From JARFQH01 sp963825595 (GTDB lineage: Bacteria > Desulfobacterota > Desulfobacteria > Desulfobacterales > SG8-13): a DNA stretch of 64,000 bases. A program made the translations under genes and the position numbers. The notes beneath the pieces are model-generated. The model worked only from the letters and a program-made list of their open reading frames with translations, was not told the origin of the DNA and made no database searches. The stretch covers positions 62,001 to 126,000 of the forward strand of contig CAWGUE010000024.1 of the NCBI GenBank assembly GCA_963825595.1, given 5' to 3'. Positions 35,071-43,928 of this stretch are shown piece after piece. Position 1 is the first letter of the stretch, and every line of letters starts with the position of its first letter.

Positions 35071-35284
35071 ATAGAAGTGGTTTCAAAACCCCATCTAACA
35101 CCAAACCCGCCAAAGGTTTACCGCCTCAGGCGGGCGGACAAGTTGCGGTGCCGTGGTCCTTTACAGTCAGTGTCCGAGGGCCCCTACCCCGGACACTGAA
35201 AACATACGCCCATGTATGCGGCGTTTTTTCGTCGGCCCACGCCTTGCTCTTGGGCGTGATCTAAGGTTTTGACACCACTTATAG
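35071..35284. repeat. Family A MITE-like repeat (copy 2, best preserved)
   Basis: 214 bases with imperfect 20-base inverted ends, ATAGAAGTGGTTTCAAAACC and (reversed) CTATAAGTGGTGTCAAAACC. The interior is the reverse of the 7523-7733 copy. No open frame is preserved inside. Confidence 0.8.
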
Positions 35285-35328
35285 CGTTTGTTTAGGATAC
35301 TTCATCTTACGTGCAAACAGGAGATCAT

Positions 35329-35784
35329 ATGAGCAATGCTGTAGCCATCGAATTATTCTCTATAAGCAATAAAAATTCTGTACTGAATCTATTAATGGAG
35401 GCCGGTCTTCCAATTGAAGACCTGACAAATAATAAACTGAAAAATTTCATGATTGCAAAAGACAAAGAGGGTTCCGTTATTGGGGCCGTTGGCGTTGAAA
35501 TGTATCATAAAATTGGATTATTGAGATCCTTGGTGGTTCATTCTAATTATCGTGGAAAGGGTTTAGGTCGTCACCTCACGCGCGAAATCGAATCTTTTGC
35601 AGGGAAATATGGTATCAAAACCCTTTATCTTCTCACAATGACGGCGGCTGATTTTTTTCCGAAGATTGGTTATAAAGTGGCCCAACGGGAAAAGATGCCG
35701 GAATCTATAAGAAAAACAGAAGAATTTAAAAGCGTATGCCCTGTATCGGCTGTGTGCTTGTTCAAAGTGCTTGATGTCGTATAA
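35329..35784 (+). CDS. GNAT acetyltransferase, ArsN2-like
   Basis: 151 residues from the ATG at 35329, five bases after AGGAG. The acetyl-CoA-binding GNAT motif A is LLRSLVVHSNYRGKGLGRHLT, followed by ALYLLT-type strand LYLLTMTAADFFPKIGYK. The tail SVCPVSAVCLFK with two Cys resembles the ArsN2 subgroup found in arsenic operons, where the substrate is unknown. No other ars gene adjoins, so arsenic linkage is only by family. It follows a family A repeat by 44 bases. Confidence 0.75.
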   Translation: MSNAVAIELFSISNKNSVLNLLMEAGLPIEDLTNNKLKNFMIAKDKEGSVIGAVGVEMYHKIGLLRSLVVHSNYRGKGLGRHLTREIESFAGKYGIKTLYLLTMTAADFFPKIGYKVAQREKMPESIRKTEEFKSVCPVSAVCLFKVLDVV

Positions 35785-35958
35785 CCATGGCATAGAGTGG
35801 TTATGTTTTATATCGGAGATCCAAAAAAAACCGGAATCTGGCCGTCCCAGTTTGAAAATGTTCGCGTGACCAATCAATAATTAGAGCTCTGGTTTTCGGG
35901 TTCGATAATTTGGCTTTCTAAAGGCAATGAATCTCCCTGCAGAAAGCTTCAGGGTGAT

Positions 35959-36066
35959 TCATTCGGTAATCAGCTCAATATCTCGAACTGTCACCTTCCT
36001 CGATCGCAGCGACTTCGGCTCAATCTCAGGCATCCCATTCGGCCATACTTCGGTAGCTGTATTCAT
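35959..36066 (-). CDS. Possible 35-residue peptide
   Basis: ATG at 36066, stop at 35959, with AAGGAG nine bases upstream. The peptide begins MNTATEVWPNGMPEIE and is rich in charged residues. No match to a family is recognised. The strong ribosome site is the only support. The rest of 35785-36156 shows nothing else. Confidence 0.35.
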   Translation of the reverse strand: MNTATEVWPNGMPEIEPKSLRSRKVTVRDIELITE

Positions 36067-36156
36067 TTCTCAATACTCCTTAACCCGCATATTCCATGGA
36101 TGTTTTTAAGCAGTTCAGAAAAATATGATATCCGTTCGATAGGGTATGTGCTGCAG

Positions 36157-36312
36157 TCAAGTGTGAGCCGATACTTTGTAAATGTGCTGTTTTAGGAGAA
36201 AAACCGAAACGTATTCCTCCTTCCGGTCATCCCTACCGAACTCGACCAACTCAAAGCGAACTTTCTCTGCAGAAGGTGGTTTGCGTGGATCGTCAACTTT
36301 CTGCTGGTGCAC
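36157..36312 (-). CDS. Possible short ORF overlapping the eamA end
   Basis: GTG at 36312, stop at 36157, about 51 residues, including KVRFELVEFGRDDRKEEY. It overlaps the last 20 bases of the EamA gene. It has no clear ribosome site and may be the tail of a decayed gene. Confidence 0.25.
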   Translation of the reverse strand: MHQQKVDDPRKPPSAEKVRFELVEFGRDDRKEEYVSVFLLKQHIYKVSAHT

Positions 36313-37246
36313 ATCTATTTTTATCTATCTTACATTTATGAGACAAATAGTACCGTCCCAAAATGACCATCAATATACCGCCAAGTATCAGGAAAGCTGA
36401 AAGTGCTAACCGGAAACTTATTTTCTCGGAAACGAATATCACGCCCCCCAAGGCAGCAATGACAGGAACTGATAATTGGACCACTGCGGCCTGTGTCGCT
36501 GAAAGCCCGCCAAGTGCGGTATACCATATCGTGTAGCCAATTCCGGAGGTAATGCCACCGGATAGTGTCGCCAATAATATTCCTTCGATAGATAAATTTG
36601 CGTTTTGAAAAGTTAGGAGGGCCAGAAGAACAATAAGGGGAATCGATCGTGAAAAATTGTAAGTCGTATCGGATAGAGGGTTTATTGAAACGCGCCCTTT
36701 AAGCGTATAAACCCCCCAGGCAATGCCCGCTGTTGTCATAAGCGAAAATCCGGTTACGGAAGGTGCGGTGACGCCAGGCAAAACAAGATATACGAAACCG
36801 ACAAAAGCAATTGCGACACCCATCCATTCGGATAGGTGTAATCTATTACCGGAAATAAGGGATAGCAAAATCATTGTTATCTGTACTGAGCCGAACAAAA
36901 TCAGAGCACCGGTCCCTGTGTCTAATGTGATGTAAGCAAACGAAAATGTGATTGCATAAATAGACAGCATTAAAGAGGCTGACCAACTCCCCTTTGTGGA
37001 TGAGCTATTCTTATCGCCTTTAATTTGTAGGATGATAAAAAGTACCAAAGCACCAGACAACAAACGTATAGAGGTAAAACTGGAAGCATCAATAGCATTT
37101 GCGCCTAACGCCAATCGACAAAATACCGAATTGGCCGCAAAGGCAATAAGTGCAAATACAGTGCAAATGAGTGTTTTTATTAACAGCGGTCCAGGTCTGA
37201 TCATTCGGTCGAGATTGGGCACACTGACCGTCTTATCTGTCATCAT
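36293..37246 (-). CDS. EamA/DMT-family transporter
   Basis: A 317-residue inner-membrane transporter with ten predicted helices in two EamA repeats: residues about 30-160 and about 170-305. The second repeat shows GYTIWYTALGGLSATQAAVVQLSVPVIAALGGVIF, the EamA signature. Such proteins export amino acids or drugs; the cargo is unknown. It lies 234 bases downstream of the SHMT homologue on the same strand and could export that enzyme's product or be independent. Confidence 0.88.
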   Translation of the reverse strand: MMTDKTVSVPNLDRMIRPGPLLIKTLICTVFALIAFAANSVFCRLALGANAIDASSFTSIRLLSGALVLFIILQIKGDKNSSSTKGSWSASLMLSIYAITFSFAYITLDTGTGALILFGSVQITMILLSLISGNRLHLSEWMGVAIAFVGFVYLVLPGVTAPSVTGFSLMTTAGIAWGVYTLKGRVSINPLSDTTYNFSRSIPLIVLLALLTFQNANLSIEGILLATLSGGITSGIGYTIWYTALGGLSATQAAVVQLSVPVIAALGGVIFVSEKISFRLALSAFLILGGILMVILGRYYLSHKCKIDKNRCAPAES

Positions 37247-37480
37247 TGGCCTCCGATGTGAATATGAGAGAAATGATTATTCAGGCAATTCGGGGCTTTT
37301 TGTATAAATAGGTAGTGTTTAGACGATTTCAGTGGGAATCTTCGAAGATAAGGGACGTTGTCGAAGTGAAAGCTTTCAGTTGGCTCTAAATCACTGGAGT
37401 GATGATTACCACATTGTGGCAGACTGTCAAGCAGACTTGGTGCGAATAGGGAAATAGCAGGACTGTTGAGAAACTCGAAT

Positions 37481-38752
37481 TTACGAATAGATGGTAAACA
37501 GAGAACAGATATGGGCGACTTTTTGTGAGGTTTTGGCAATAAGGTTTTTCTGCTCTTTTGAATCTTTAGGTATGACATCAAGCAGATCCGCTATCCATTC
37601 TCCGATGAGTTGAAATTGATTTAGGCCAAAGCCTCTTGTGGTTCCCGCACTCGTTCCCAAACGAAGACCCGCCCATTCAGTTGGCCTGGGCGAGTCAAAA
37701 GGAATCGGGTTTTTATTGGATGTCATGTTGACCTTGGCGAGTATGTCTTGCGCCTGTTGCCCGGTAATCCCCTTGGTAGATAAATCCAGCAACACCAAAT
37801 GGGTGTCTGTGCCGCCACTGACCAATTTGATATCTCTTGCCACCAGCGTTTGAGCCAGAATACGGGCGTTATTCCTCACCTGTTTACCATAGGCCTTAAA
37901 TTCAGGCTGAAGCGCTTCCCCTAAACATACTGCCTTGGCAGCGATGACCTGCGGATGAATGCTCCCTTGAACGCCCGGAAATACGGCTGATTGCAATTTT
38001 TTAAAGAGATCCTCCCGATTGGTAAGAATCAAACCACCACGCGCACCACGCATGGTTTTGGTGGTGGTCAGGGTGACAACATCTGCATATGGTGTTGGCG
38101 ACGGGTGGATGCCTGCCGCTACCAGTCCGGCAAAGTGCGCCATATCAACTAATAAAAATGCCCCGCTATTGTCAGCGATATTCCGCATGCGGGCAAAATC
38201 GATTTCACGAGGGTAAGCCGAACCTCCTGCGATGAGTAATTCTGGTTTTACTTTCATCGCTACTTGTTCGACGGCCTCATAATCAATCGTACCGGTTTTC
38301 CTATCGACATAATAATGTTGAGAGGAATAGATACGGCCGGACTGGTTGGCTTTAGCGCCATGGCTGAGATGTCCTCCAGCGGAAAGATCCAAACTGAGAA
38401 TTCTGTCTTGTGGTTCCAAGAGGGCGAACATCACCGCTTGATTGGCTTGTGAGCCCGAATGCGGCTGCGCGTTGACATAGGCACAACCGAACAGATCTTT
38501 AGCTCGCTCGATGGCAGCATTTTCGACAATATCAGCAAAATCGGCGCCACCGTGAAAGCGGTTCCCAGGGTAGCCCTCGACTGTTTTATTCGTGATCTCA
38601 GACCCCAGGGCATCGAGAACGGCACGACTGACCGTGTTCTCAGAGGCGATCAATTCGATCTGGGTCTGCTGGCGTCTTTTTTCATCCGTCAGGGCCTTGG
38701 CAATGAGTTCATCTTGTTGCCCTTGTCGCGCAGTGAAAAAGTTTGTATTCAT
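37481..38752 (-). CDS. Atypical serine hydroxymethyltransferase homologue
   Basis: A 423-residue fold-type I PLP enzyme, full SHMT length. PLP contacts are kept: HSGSQANQA, VDMAHFAGL and K232. However the lysine motif reads TLTTTKTMRG, so the His before the lysine (E. coli H228) is Thr. The usual NKYAEGYPGKRYYGG is NKTVEGYPGNRFHGG, losing Tyr55 and Tyr65 equivalents, and the folate-loop SPFVTSG is SPRPTEWAG. The SHMT reaction with tetrahydrofolate therefore seems unlikely; an aldolase, transaldolase or alpha-methylserine-type activity is more plausible (inference). No clean ribosome site; AGAGAC precedes the ATG. A transposon end lies 16 bases upstream. Confidence 0.85.
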   Translation of the reverse strand: MNTNFFTARQGQQDELIAKALTDEKRRQQTQIELIASENTVSRAVLDALGSEITNKTVEGYPGNRFHGGADFADIVENAAIERAKDLFGCAYVNAQPHSGSQANQAVMFALLEPQDRILSLDLSAGGHLSHGAKANQSGRIYSSQHYYVDRKTGTIDYEAVEQVAMKVKPELLIAGGSAYPREIDFARMRNIADNSGAFLLVDMAHFAGLVAAGIHPSPTPYADVVTLTTTKTMRGARGGLILTNREDLFKKLQSAVFPGVQGSIHPQVIAAKAVCLGEALQPEFKAYGKQVRNNARILAQTLVARDIKLVSGGTDTHLVLLDLSTKGITGQQAQDILAKVNMTSNKNPIPFDSPRPTEWAGLRLGTSAGTTRGFGLNQFQLIGEWIADLLDVIPKDSKEQKNLIAKTSQKVAHICSLFTIYS

Positions 38753-38767
38753 AACTTGTCTCTATAA

Positions 38768-39803
38768 GGGGTCAAACCTTGATTATTGATTTAAATTTAT
38801 CGTATGTTGTTTGGATTTTCTTATCCCGTTCCAGCAGGGATTGAAAGTTCCCAGCCCGCCGACTGATAGAAGAAATAGTCAGACCGATCTGACTGCCGAT
38901 CTCAGAGTTGCTGAACCGGCCACTCTGCCACAGGTGATAGACCAGCATGTCGCGGCTGATTATGTCCGCATTCGAAATGCGGCGGGAGCTCTTCCATTTT
39001 TGAATATCGATCTTCAAGACTGCGGACGCGTTATTAATAATCTCAACGAGTTCCCTATCATCGACAAATTTTTGATGAACCAGAATGCCTGCCTGAGGTT
39101 CCCCGCTTAAATAATCCTTTTTTATGCGATCGACAAAGACCTGAGAACCAAAAATAATGCCGTGTTTCACGTCTTCCCAGATACTCTTTTTCTCGTCGGT
39201 ATACCGTTGCACTTTCTCCCGGTAGGCTTTGCGCCCGCTGTTATCCGGACCGAACCGCGACAGGATCAAGTCGGTCTTTAACCAGTCCGGACACCGCCGG
39301 TTGTAAGCATAGGCTGGATAGCTGCTCCAACGGTAATCGAGAAGGCGTTGGGCGATTCCTGCGCGAAGCGGGTTTCGATGGATGTAGCACGACAGCTGGA
39401 CCAGATACGGTTCACTTTCAACCAGAATACTTTTATATCGTCCCTGGAAAAGATGGCCTTTCAGTGAATGACGCAGATTGAAAATCGTGGTGTAGGTGGT
39501 GCCCAGCCACTGCATCGATTTTGATAGGTTCGCTCGGTTGGTTCGCAGCAGCAGGTGATAGTGGTTGTCCATCAGCACGAAGGCGAATATGTCCACTTCG
39601 AAACGCTCGGACATCCGCCCAAGTGTAGTGAGAAATGTGTGACGGTCGTTGTCGGAGAGGAAAATGGCCTGCTGGTTGTTGCCACGCGAGAGGACGTGGT
39701 AGGTTGCGCCTTCATATTCGATTCTTAATTGCCGTGCCATAGGCGACACATAGCCTATGGCACGGTCAGAGTCAATTATAATCAATAATCAAGGTTTGAC
39801 CCC
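38768..39803. mobile_element. RAYT-type insertion with perfect 23-bp inverted ends
   Basis: GGGGTCAAACCTTGATTATTGAT at 38768-38790 has its exact complement at 39781-39803, with a Y1 (tyrosine HUH) transposase gene between. The element is 1,036 bases. A second hairpin, GTGCCATAGGC/GCCTATGGCAC (39734-39744/39753-39763), covers the transposase start. Perfect inverted ends are not usual for the single-strand Y1 mechanism, which favours hairpins. It lies directly before the SHMT homologue. Confidence 0.85.
38772..39740 (-). CDS. REP-associated tyrosine transposase (RAYT, Y1/IS200-like)
   Basis: 322 residues from the ATG at 39740, inside a hairpin. The Y1_Tnp motifs are present: YHVLSRGNN at the N-terminus, the HUH pair in MDNHYHLLLRTN, and the catalytic Tyr probably in YLVQLSCYIHRNPLRAG. 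The C-terminal about 150 residues, ending in a helix-turn-helix-like NSEIGSQIGLTISSISRRAGNF, are typical of the longer RAYT group. It is intact, so may be active. The stop falls inside the left inverted repeat. Confidence 0.9.
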   Translation of the reverse strand: MARQLRIEYEGATYHVLSRGNNQQAIFLSDNDRHTFLTTLGRMSERFEVDIFAFVLMDNHYHLLLRTNRANLSKSMQWLGTTYTTIFNLRHSLKGHLFQGRYKSILVESEPYLVQLSCYIHRNPLRAGIAQRLLDYRWSSYPAYAYNRRCPDWLKTDLILSRFGPDNSGRKAYREKVQRYTDEKKSIWEDVKHGIIFGSQVFVDRIKKDYLSGEPQAGILVHQKFVDDRELVEIINNASAVLKIDIQKWKSSRRISNADIISRDMLVYHLWQSGRFSNSEIGSQIGLTISSISRRAGNFQSLLERDKKIQTTYDKFKSIIKV

Positions 39804-39951
39804 ATCCAAGCCCTTTAATCGTGCGGAATGATCCTTATCATAGTCGTTATATAATACACACTACCGATGGTACACAGCCGACAACGACAATAATATTTGC
39901 AATAAATGTAACGTCGTCAATTACTCTTAAATGATTTTTATAGGAGGTCTC

Positions 39952-40473
39952 ATGCATACGCAATCCATATCCCACACTTACATGTCACCCGTTCTTACCA
40001 TGGCAGCGCTATCGTTGATCGCAGCCATGTTGATTTTCATCCCCCCATCGGTCATGGCCGCCGGAAGTTCCTCCAGTTCTGCGCCCAAATCAGATTCATC
40101 CTACAGCAAACGCCAAAAGGCCAACGCCTATTTCAAGCAGGGCGAAACCTATCAGGAACAGGCACAATACGACAAAGCGGCCGCACAATATGAAAAAGCG
40201 GTAGAGGCGGACGGCGACTATGCCGAAGCCTACAGCAACCTGGGTTTCTGTTACCGCAAGCAGGGGCAGTTCGATAAGGCGATACGCACCTATAAGCGCG
40301 CCATCGCTCTGAAACCGGATCTGGCCGAAGCCCATGAGTATATCGGAGAAGCGTATGCGGAAATGGGTAAGTTCGATCTGGCCGAGAAGCATTTGAAGGT
40401 TCTAAGGGACCTGGGCTCCGACGAGGCGGATGAGTTGGACGAATTTATCCAGAAACAAAAGTCCAAGTCCTGA
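39952..40473 (+). CDS. Exported TPR-repeat protein
   Basis: 173 residues from the ATG at 39952, four to five bases after AGGAGG. A signal peptide covers residues 1-35 (cleavage after VMA). A Ser-rich linker leads to three tetratricopeptide repeats (about residues 55-160: AYFKQGETYQEQAQYDKAAA, then DYAEAYSNLGFCYRKQGQFD, then LAEAHEYIGEAYAEMGKFD). It should be a periplasmic scaffold. There is no functional clue from its neighbours; a family B repeat begins four bases after its stop. Confidence 0.85.
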   Translation: MHTQSISHTYMSPVLTMAALSLIAAMLIFIPPSVMAAGSSSSSAPKSDSSYSKRQKANAYFKQGETYQEQAQYDKAAAQYEKAVEADGDYAEAYSNLGFCYRKQGQFDKAIRTYKRAIALKPDLAEAHEYIGEAYAEMGKFDLAEKHLKVLRDLGSDEADELDEFIQKQKSKS

Positions 40474-40476
40474 AAA

Positions 40477-40639
40477 GTGTCCAACCATAAATGGCCTTTT
40501 TCCGCTGGGTCCCGCCCCGGCGGGATTATCCATAGGTTTCCAGCTGCCGCCTATGGTCAGTATGCCTTGCTGCAAATCCCGCGGCGGCGGGATGCGGCCT
40601 TTAGCCTACGAAAAAAATTCTCATCTATGAATTTGACAC
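40477..40639. repeat. Family B MITE-like repeat (copy 1)
   Basis: 163 bases with ends GTGTCCAACCATAAATG and (reversed) GTGTCAAATTCATAGATG. It is the inverted counterpart of 51951-52157. It shares CCGCTGGGTCCCG and GGCGGGATTATCC with it. Confidence 0.75.
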
Positions 40640-40710
40640 TCAATGAGTGCCATTAAAATTTCGTTGATTTGCCCTATATGGAATTCTTATAGAGAGGAAG
40701 AAAGAATATC

Positions 40711-41049
40711 ATGATCAGCCGGATCTGGCATGGATGGACACGTCCTGACAATGCCGACAAGTATGAAGCACTGCTCAAAGAGGAAATATTCATCGGTATC
40801 CAAAACCGTCATATTCGCGGCTTCAAGGGTATTCAACTACTGCGCCGTGACCTCGGAGATGAAGTTGAATTCGTGACAATTATGAGGTTTGAATCTCTTG
40901 ATGCCATCCGTGAGTTTGCCGGCGAGAATTATGAATTGGCGGTGGTCCCGGAAAAGGCCAGAGCGGTCCTCTCCCGATTCGATGAGCGGTCGCAGCACTA
41001 TGATATTCGAATTGAGGATATGGCCCTCAAATCCAGCCAAACCCTATGA
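40711..41049 (+). CDS. Antibiotic-biosynthesis-monooxygenase-like (dimeric alpha-beta barrel) protein
   Basis: A 112-residue soluble protein. The opening MISRIWHGWTRP, the middle IQLLRRDLGDEVEFVTIMRFESLDAIREFAG and VPEKARAVL fit the ABM/DABB fold; the family includes heme-degrading and quinone-oxidising members, so function is not defined. AGGAAG precedes the ATG. Its stop abuts and overlaps by six bases the stop of the convergent Lon-domain gene. Confidence 0.7.
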   Translation: MISRIWHGWTRPDNADKYEALLKEEIFIGIQNRHIRGFKGIQLLRRDLGDEVEFVTIMRFESLDAIREFAGENYELAVVPEKARAVLSRFDERSQHYDIRIEDMALKSSQTL

Positions 41050-41721
41050 CAAATCTGGATCCTTTGGGACGAGCCGTTCGATGAGTTCTTTGGGAGGACG
41101 CCCGTTGCCGCCGATGATGCCTTTGATTTCAATGGTCAGACGGGTGCGCTGAATCAATCTGGAAAGTGCCCGCGCTCCTTTTTCGATCCTTTCTGCGGTG
41201 GAAGTCATCTCCAGGAAACTCTGGCGCTCAGTGACGGTAAACCCCTCCATTGCTGCAATTGCGAAAGACAGTTCAACCGGACTGGTTTGCGTCATCATAT
41301 CAAAATAGTGCGGTGTTTGATCCAATTCGTGAAGTTCGTTAAGCAGTTTCCGGATGTTGTCGATTACGGCCTGGAGTTCTTCCGGGCGGGGATTATCCAC
41401 ATCTTCAAAAAAGTTCACATGCGCTTCAAAGTAAGGTTTTTCGCTGATCACCTTTTGGATGACGAACCGGTTTTCACCCATTGTCAGGATGTCCATTCGG
41501 CCGTCTCTGTAGCGTTTCGTTACCTCGGTAACCCGGGCCATGCAGCCCACGGTCCGCAAGTGCTGCCCATCGTAGAGGACGATCCCGAATGGTTGATCTT
41601 TTGCTATACATTCAGAGATCATCAGCTTGTAGCGTTCCTCGAATATGTGCAGCGGGAGGACCATATCCGGAAGTATAATGACTCCCAGGGGGAACAAAGG
41701 AATCGTTACGATCTCATTCAC
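41044..41721 (-). CDS. Lon substrate-binding (LON) domain protein
   Basis: A 225-residue protein consisting of the N-terminal domain of Lon protease without ATPase or protease parts (PLFPLGVIILPDMVLPLHIFEERYKLMI at the start). It may deliver or bind unfolded proteins; the exact role is not known. A short family A end (41744-41769) lies just upstream of its start, and the ABM gene converges on its end. Confidence 0.82.
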   Translation of the reverse strand: MNEIVTIPLFPLGVIILPDMVLPLHIFEERYKLMISECIAKDQPFGIVLYDGQHLRTVGCMARVTEVTKRYRDGRMDILTMGENRFVIQKVISEKPYFEAHVNFFEDVDNPRPEELQAVIDNIRKLLNELHELDQTPHYFDMMTQTSPVELSFAIAAMEGFTVTERQSFLEMTSTAERIEKGARALSRLIQRTRLTIEIKGIIGGNGRPPKELIERLVPKDPDLS

Positions 41722-41743
41722 TTTTCTTCCTCTTTTCCGACAT

Positions 41744-41769
41744 TAGAAGTGGTTTCAAAACCGCATCTA
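41744..41769. repeat. Solo family A end
   Basis: TAGAAGTGGTTTCAAAACC with GCATCTA following: a single end of the family A repeat without a partner. The 41770-42125 stretch also holds GAAAAGCGT...ACGCTTTTC (about 41878-41920), a 9-base stem that could end the DEAD-helicase transcript, and no gene. Confidence 0.6.
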
Positions 41770-42125
41770 TATTCGTTCGCATATTTCGTCGAATTTATTC
41801 AACAGAGCATACGAAAGACATAATAATATGGCGATCTAAAATATCAACAATTTAAATTATGGATAGACACTAAATAAGAAAAGCGTAGAAATTTATTATT
41901 ACCCACGCTTTTCAATTCTTTGATCCGAGTGACTTTTGACTTTCGAAAATATAAAACCCTAATAGATTTCCAATGTCACCGCATCCGCGTCCTCAAATGG
42001 CGTCCCGCGTAGCAGAAACGGCCGGCGGCGGGACGAACGACATTTTATCCGACGGGGCTGGATTTCGCTACGCCTCAACTTGCTCATCTGCGGAAAACTC
42101 GAGAATTGCTCTATTGGGGAGACTG

Positions 42126-43415
42126 TTAAACGGATGGCCTGGAGCGTTTTCCGGCCATCCTTGCCTTTTGCGGCGACAACCAAGCTGCGGCCCCTTTTTC
42201 GGCCCGACGATTATGTTTGCGACCGGTCCACCTGCCGCTTGGCAGGGGCTGCGCTCTGCGGACTCTGCGCTGGTTGGTTGTGGCGGCCATCGGGGTATGA
42301 TAATTGAAATTTGCCAAGGTGCGTTGCTCCACAGGCATTCCAATGGCCCCATGGATCGCCTTCACCATTTGCTTGTCTTCATCGGTTATCAGAGTAAATG
42401 CTTCACCGGTTCGCTCGGCCCTGCCGGTCCTCCCGATGCGGTGGATGTAAGCTTCGGGGGTAGAGGGCATATCGTAGTTGATGACATGGGAAACATTGGA
42501 GACGTCAATGCCGCGGGCTGCGATATCGGTCGCCACCAGCACCTGATATTTTCCCGACTTGAAGCCGTTCATGGCGTCCCGACGTCGCGCCTGAGACAGG
42601 TTCCCCTGCAGTGAGGTCGAATTATAACCGGCTTTGGCCAGTTTCCCTCCCAACTGCTTGGCGCGATGTTTGGTGCGCGTGAAAACCAGGACAGCGTCGG
42701 TGCTCGTGTTGCCAAGCAACTTGAGCAAAAGCGCCGTCTTCAAATGCCGGGCAACAGGATAAAAGGCATGGCTGACAGTGTCTGCCGGCGCCTCATGTCC
42801 GACCTGTACCCTGACCTGGTTCTTTAAGATGTCATTAGCCAGACGACGGATTTGAAAGGGCATGGTGGCCGAAAATAACAAGGTCTGGCGATCCGATTTT
42901 GGCAGGTGAGCTAATATCCGGCGGATATCCGGCAAAAAACCCATATCGAACATCTGGTCGGCTTCGTCGAGCACAAGCACTTCCAGGTGGGAAAGATCCA
43001 CAGTCCGCCGCCTGATATGGTCGAGGAGCCGCCCCGGGCATGCGACAACAATATCAGCGCTTTTCAGCAACTGCACCTGCGGTTGGATTCCAACGCCGCC
43101 ATAAACCGTAACGCTTCGCAAGCCGGTTTTAGATCCCAGGATTTCAATGTCCTGATGAATTTGTTCGGCCAATTCGCGGGTGGGAGCAATAATCAGGGCG
43201 CGCACACGTCTGCGCTGGCCGCGCAACAGTCGCTGTAAAATCGGTAATACAAAGACGGCCGTTTTTCCAGTGCCGGTCTGGGCCAATCCCATTAAATCAC
43301 AGCCTTGCATGACTTTGGGAATGGCCTGGGTTTGAATGGGGGTCGGGATGGAATATCCAGCGGCTGCAATAGCCGCCGTAATCTTAGGGTGAAATAAAAA
43401 TGCTTCAAAATTCAT
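42126..43415 (-). CDS. DEAD-box RNA helicase (RhlE-like)
   Basis: A 429-residue ATP-dependent RNA helicase. All motifs are present: Q-motif region PTPIQTQAIP, I AQTGTGKT, Ia PTRELAEQI, II DEAD, III SAT, IV LVFTRTKHR, V ATDIAARGID, VI HRIGRTGRAERTG. The basic C-terminal tail (about 380-429) binds RNA. It is probably a cold-shock or ribosome-assembly helicase. The RRM gene lies 41 bases upstream and the cold-shock protein 0.6 kb upstream, all on the minus strand. Confidence 0.94.
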   Translation of the reverse strand: MNFEAFLFHPKITAAIAAAGYSIPTPIQTQAIPKVMQGCDLMGLAQTGTGKTAVFVLPILQRLLRGQRRRVRALIIAPTRELAEQIHQDIEILGSKTGLRSVTVYGGVGIQPQVQLLKSADIVVACPGRLLDHIRRRTVDLSHLEVLVLDEADQMFDMGFLPDIRRILAHLPKSDRQTLLFSATMPFQIRRLANDILKNQVRVQVGHEAPADTVSHAFYPVARHLKTALLLKLLGNTSTDAVLVFTRTKHRAKQLGGKLAKAGYNSTSLQGNLSQARRRDAMNGFKSGKYQVLVATDIAARGIDVSNVSHVINYDMPSTPEAYIHRIGRTGRAERTGEAFTLITDEDKQMVKAIHGAIGMPVEQRTLANFNYHTPMAATTNQRRVRRAQPLPSGRWTGRKHNRRAEKGAAAWLSPQKARMAGKRSRPSV

Positions 43416-43456
43416 AATTATGAGGTTCCTTAATCCAATTAGGATGGTGTCTGTTT

Positions 43457-43741
43457 TTAATAACCCCGTCTGCGAAAGGGGCGTTTTTTGCGTCGTTTCC
43501 CGCCCGAATCTGCGGGTTTAACTTTAATGTGATTTCCGTCTACGCGGTTTCCGTTCAACGCCTTGATGGCTTGATCCGCTTCGGAGTTGCTGGGCATTTC
43601 AATGAAACCGAATCCCTTCGGTCGGCCGGAAAACCTGTCCTTGATCACTTTAACGCTTTCGACCTCTCCGAATTCGGTAAACAAGGTCTTCAAAGTATCT
43701 TCAGTGATGTTATAAGATAAATTTCCGATGTAGATATTCAT
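43457..43741 (-). CDS. RRM-type RNA-binding protein
   Basis: 94 residues from the ATG at 43741 (GAAAGG upstream). A single RNA-recognition motif with RNP2 IYIGNL and RNP1 KGFGFIEM, followed by a basic Lys/Arg-rich tail. Such proteins resemble cyanobacterial Rbp cold-induced proteins. The longer reading from 43789 has no ribosome site. It lies 41 bases before the DEAD helicase and is probably co-transcribed. Confidence 0.93.
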   Translation of the reverse strand: MNIYIGNLSYNITEDTLKTLFTEFGEVESVKVIKDRFSGRPKGFGFIEMPSNSEADQAIKALNGNRVDGNHIKVKPADSGGKRRKKRPFRRRGY

Positions 43742-43928
43742 GCAACATACCTTTCGCCTTTCGTCGTTGCGCTTATTTCCTGTCGGCAAAGCAACCGGTA
43801 CCCATCATCATCTGATAGATTGTGGTTCACATACGGGATAGGCATTAGGGAAAGAGTGAGGTGTCCGAAGTGTCGTGCAAAAGGCGAGAGCGGATTTGTG
43901 GCCGTCTTCCCCGGAATCACTCTAAAAC

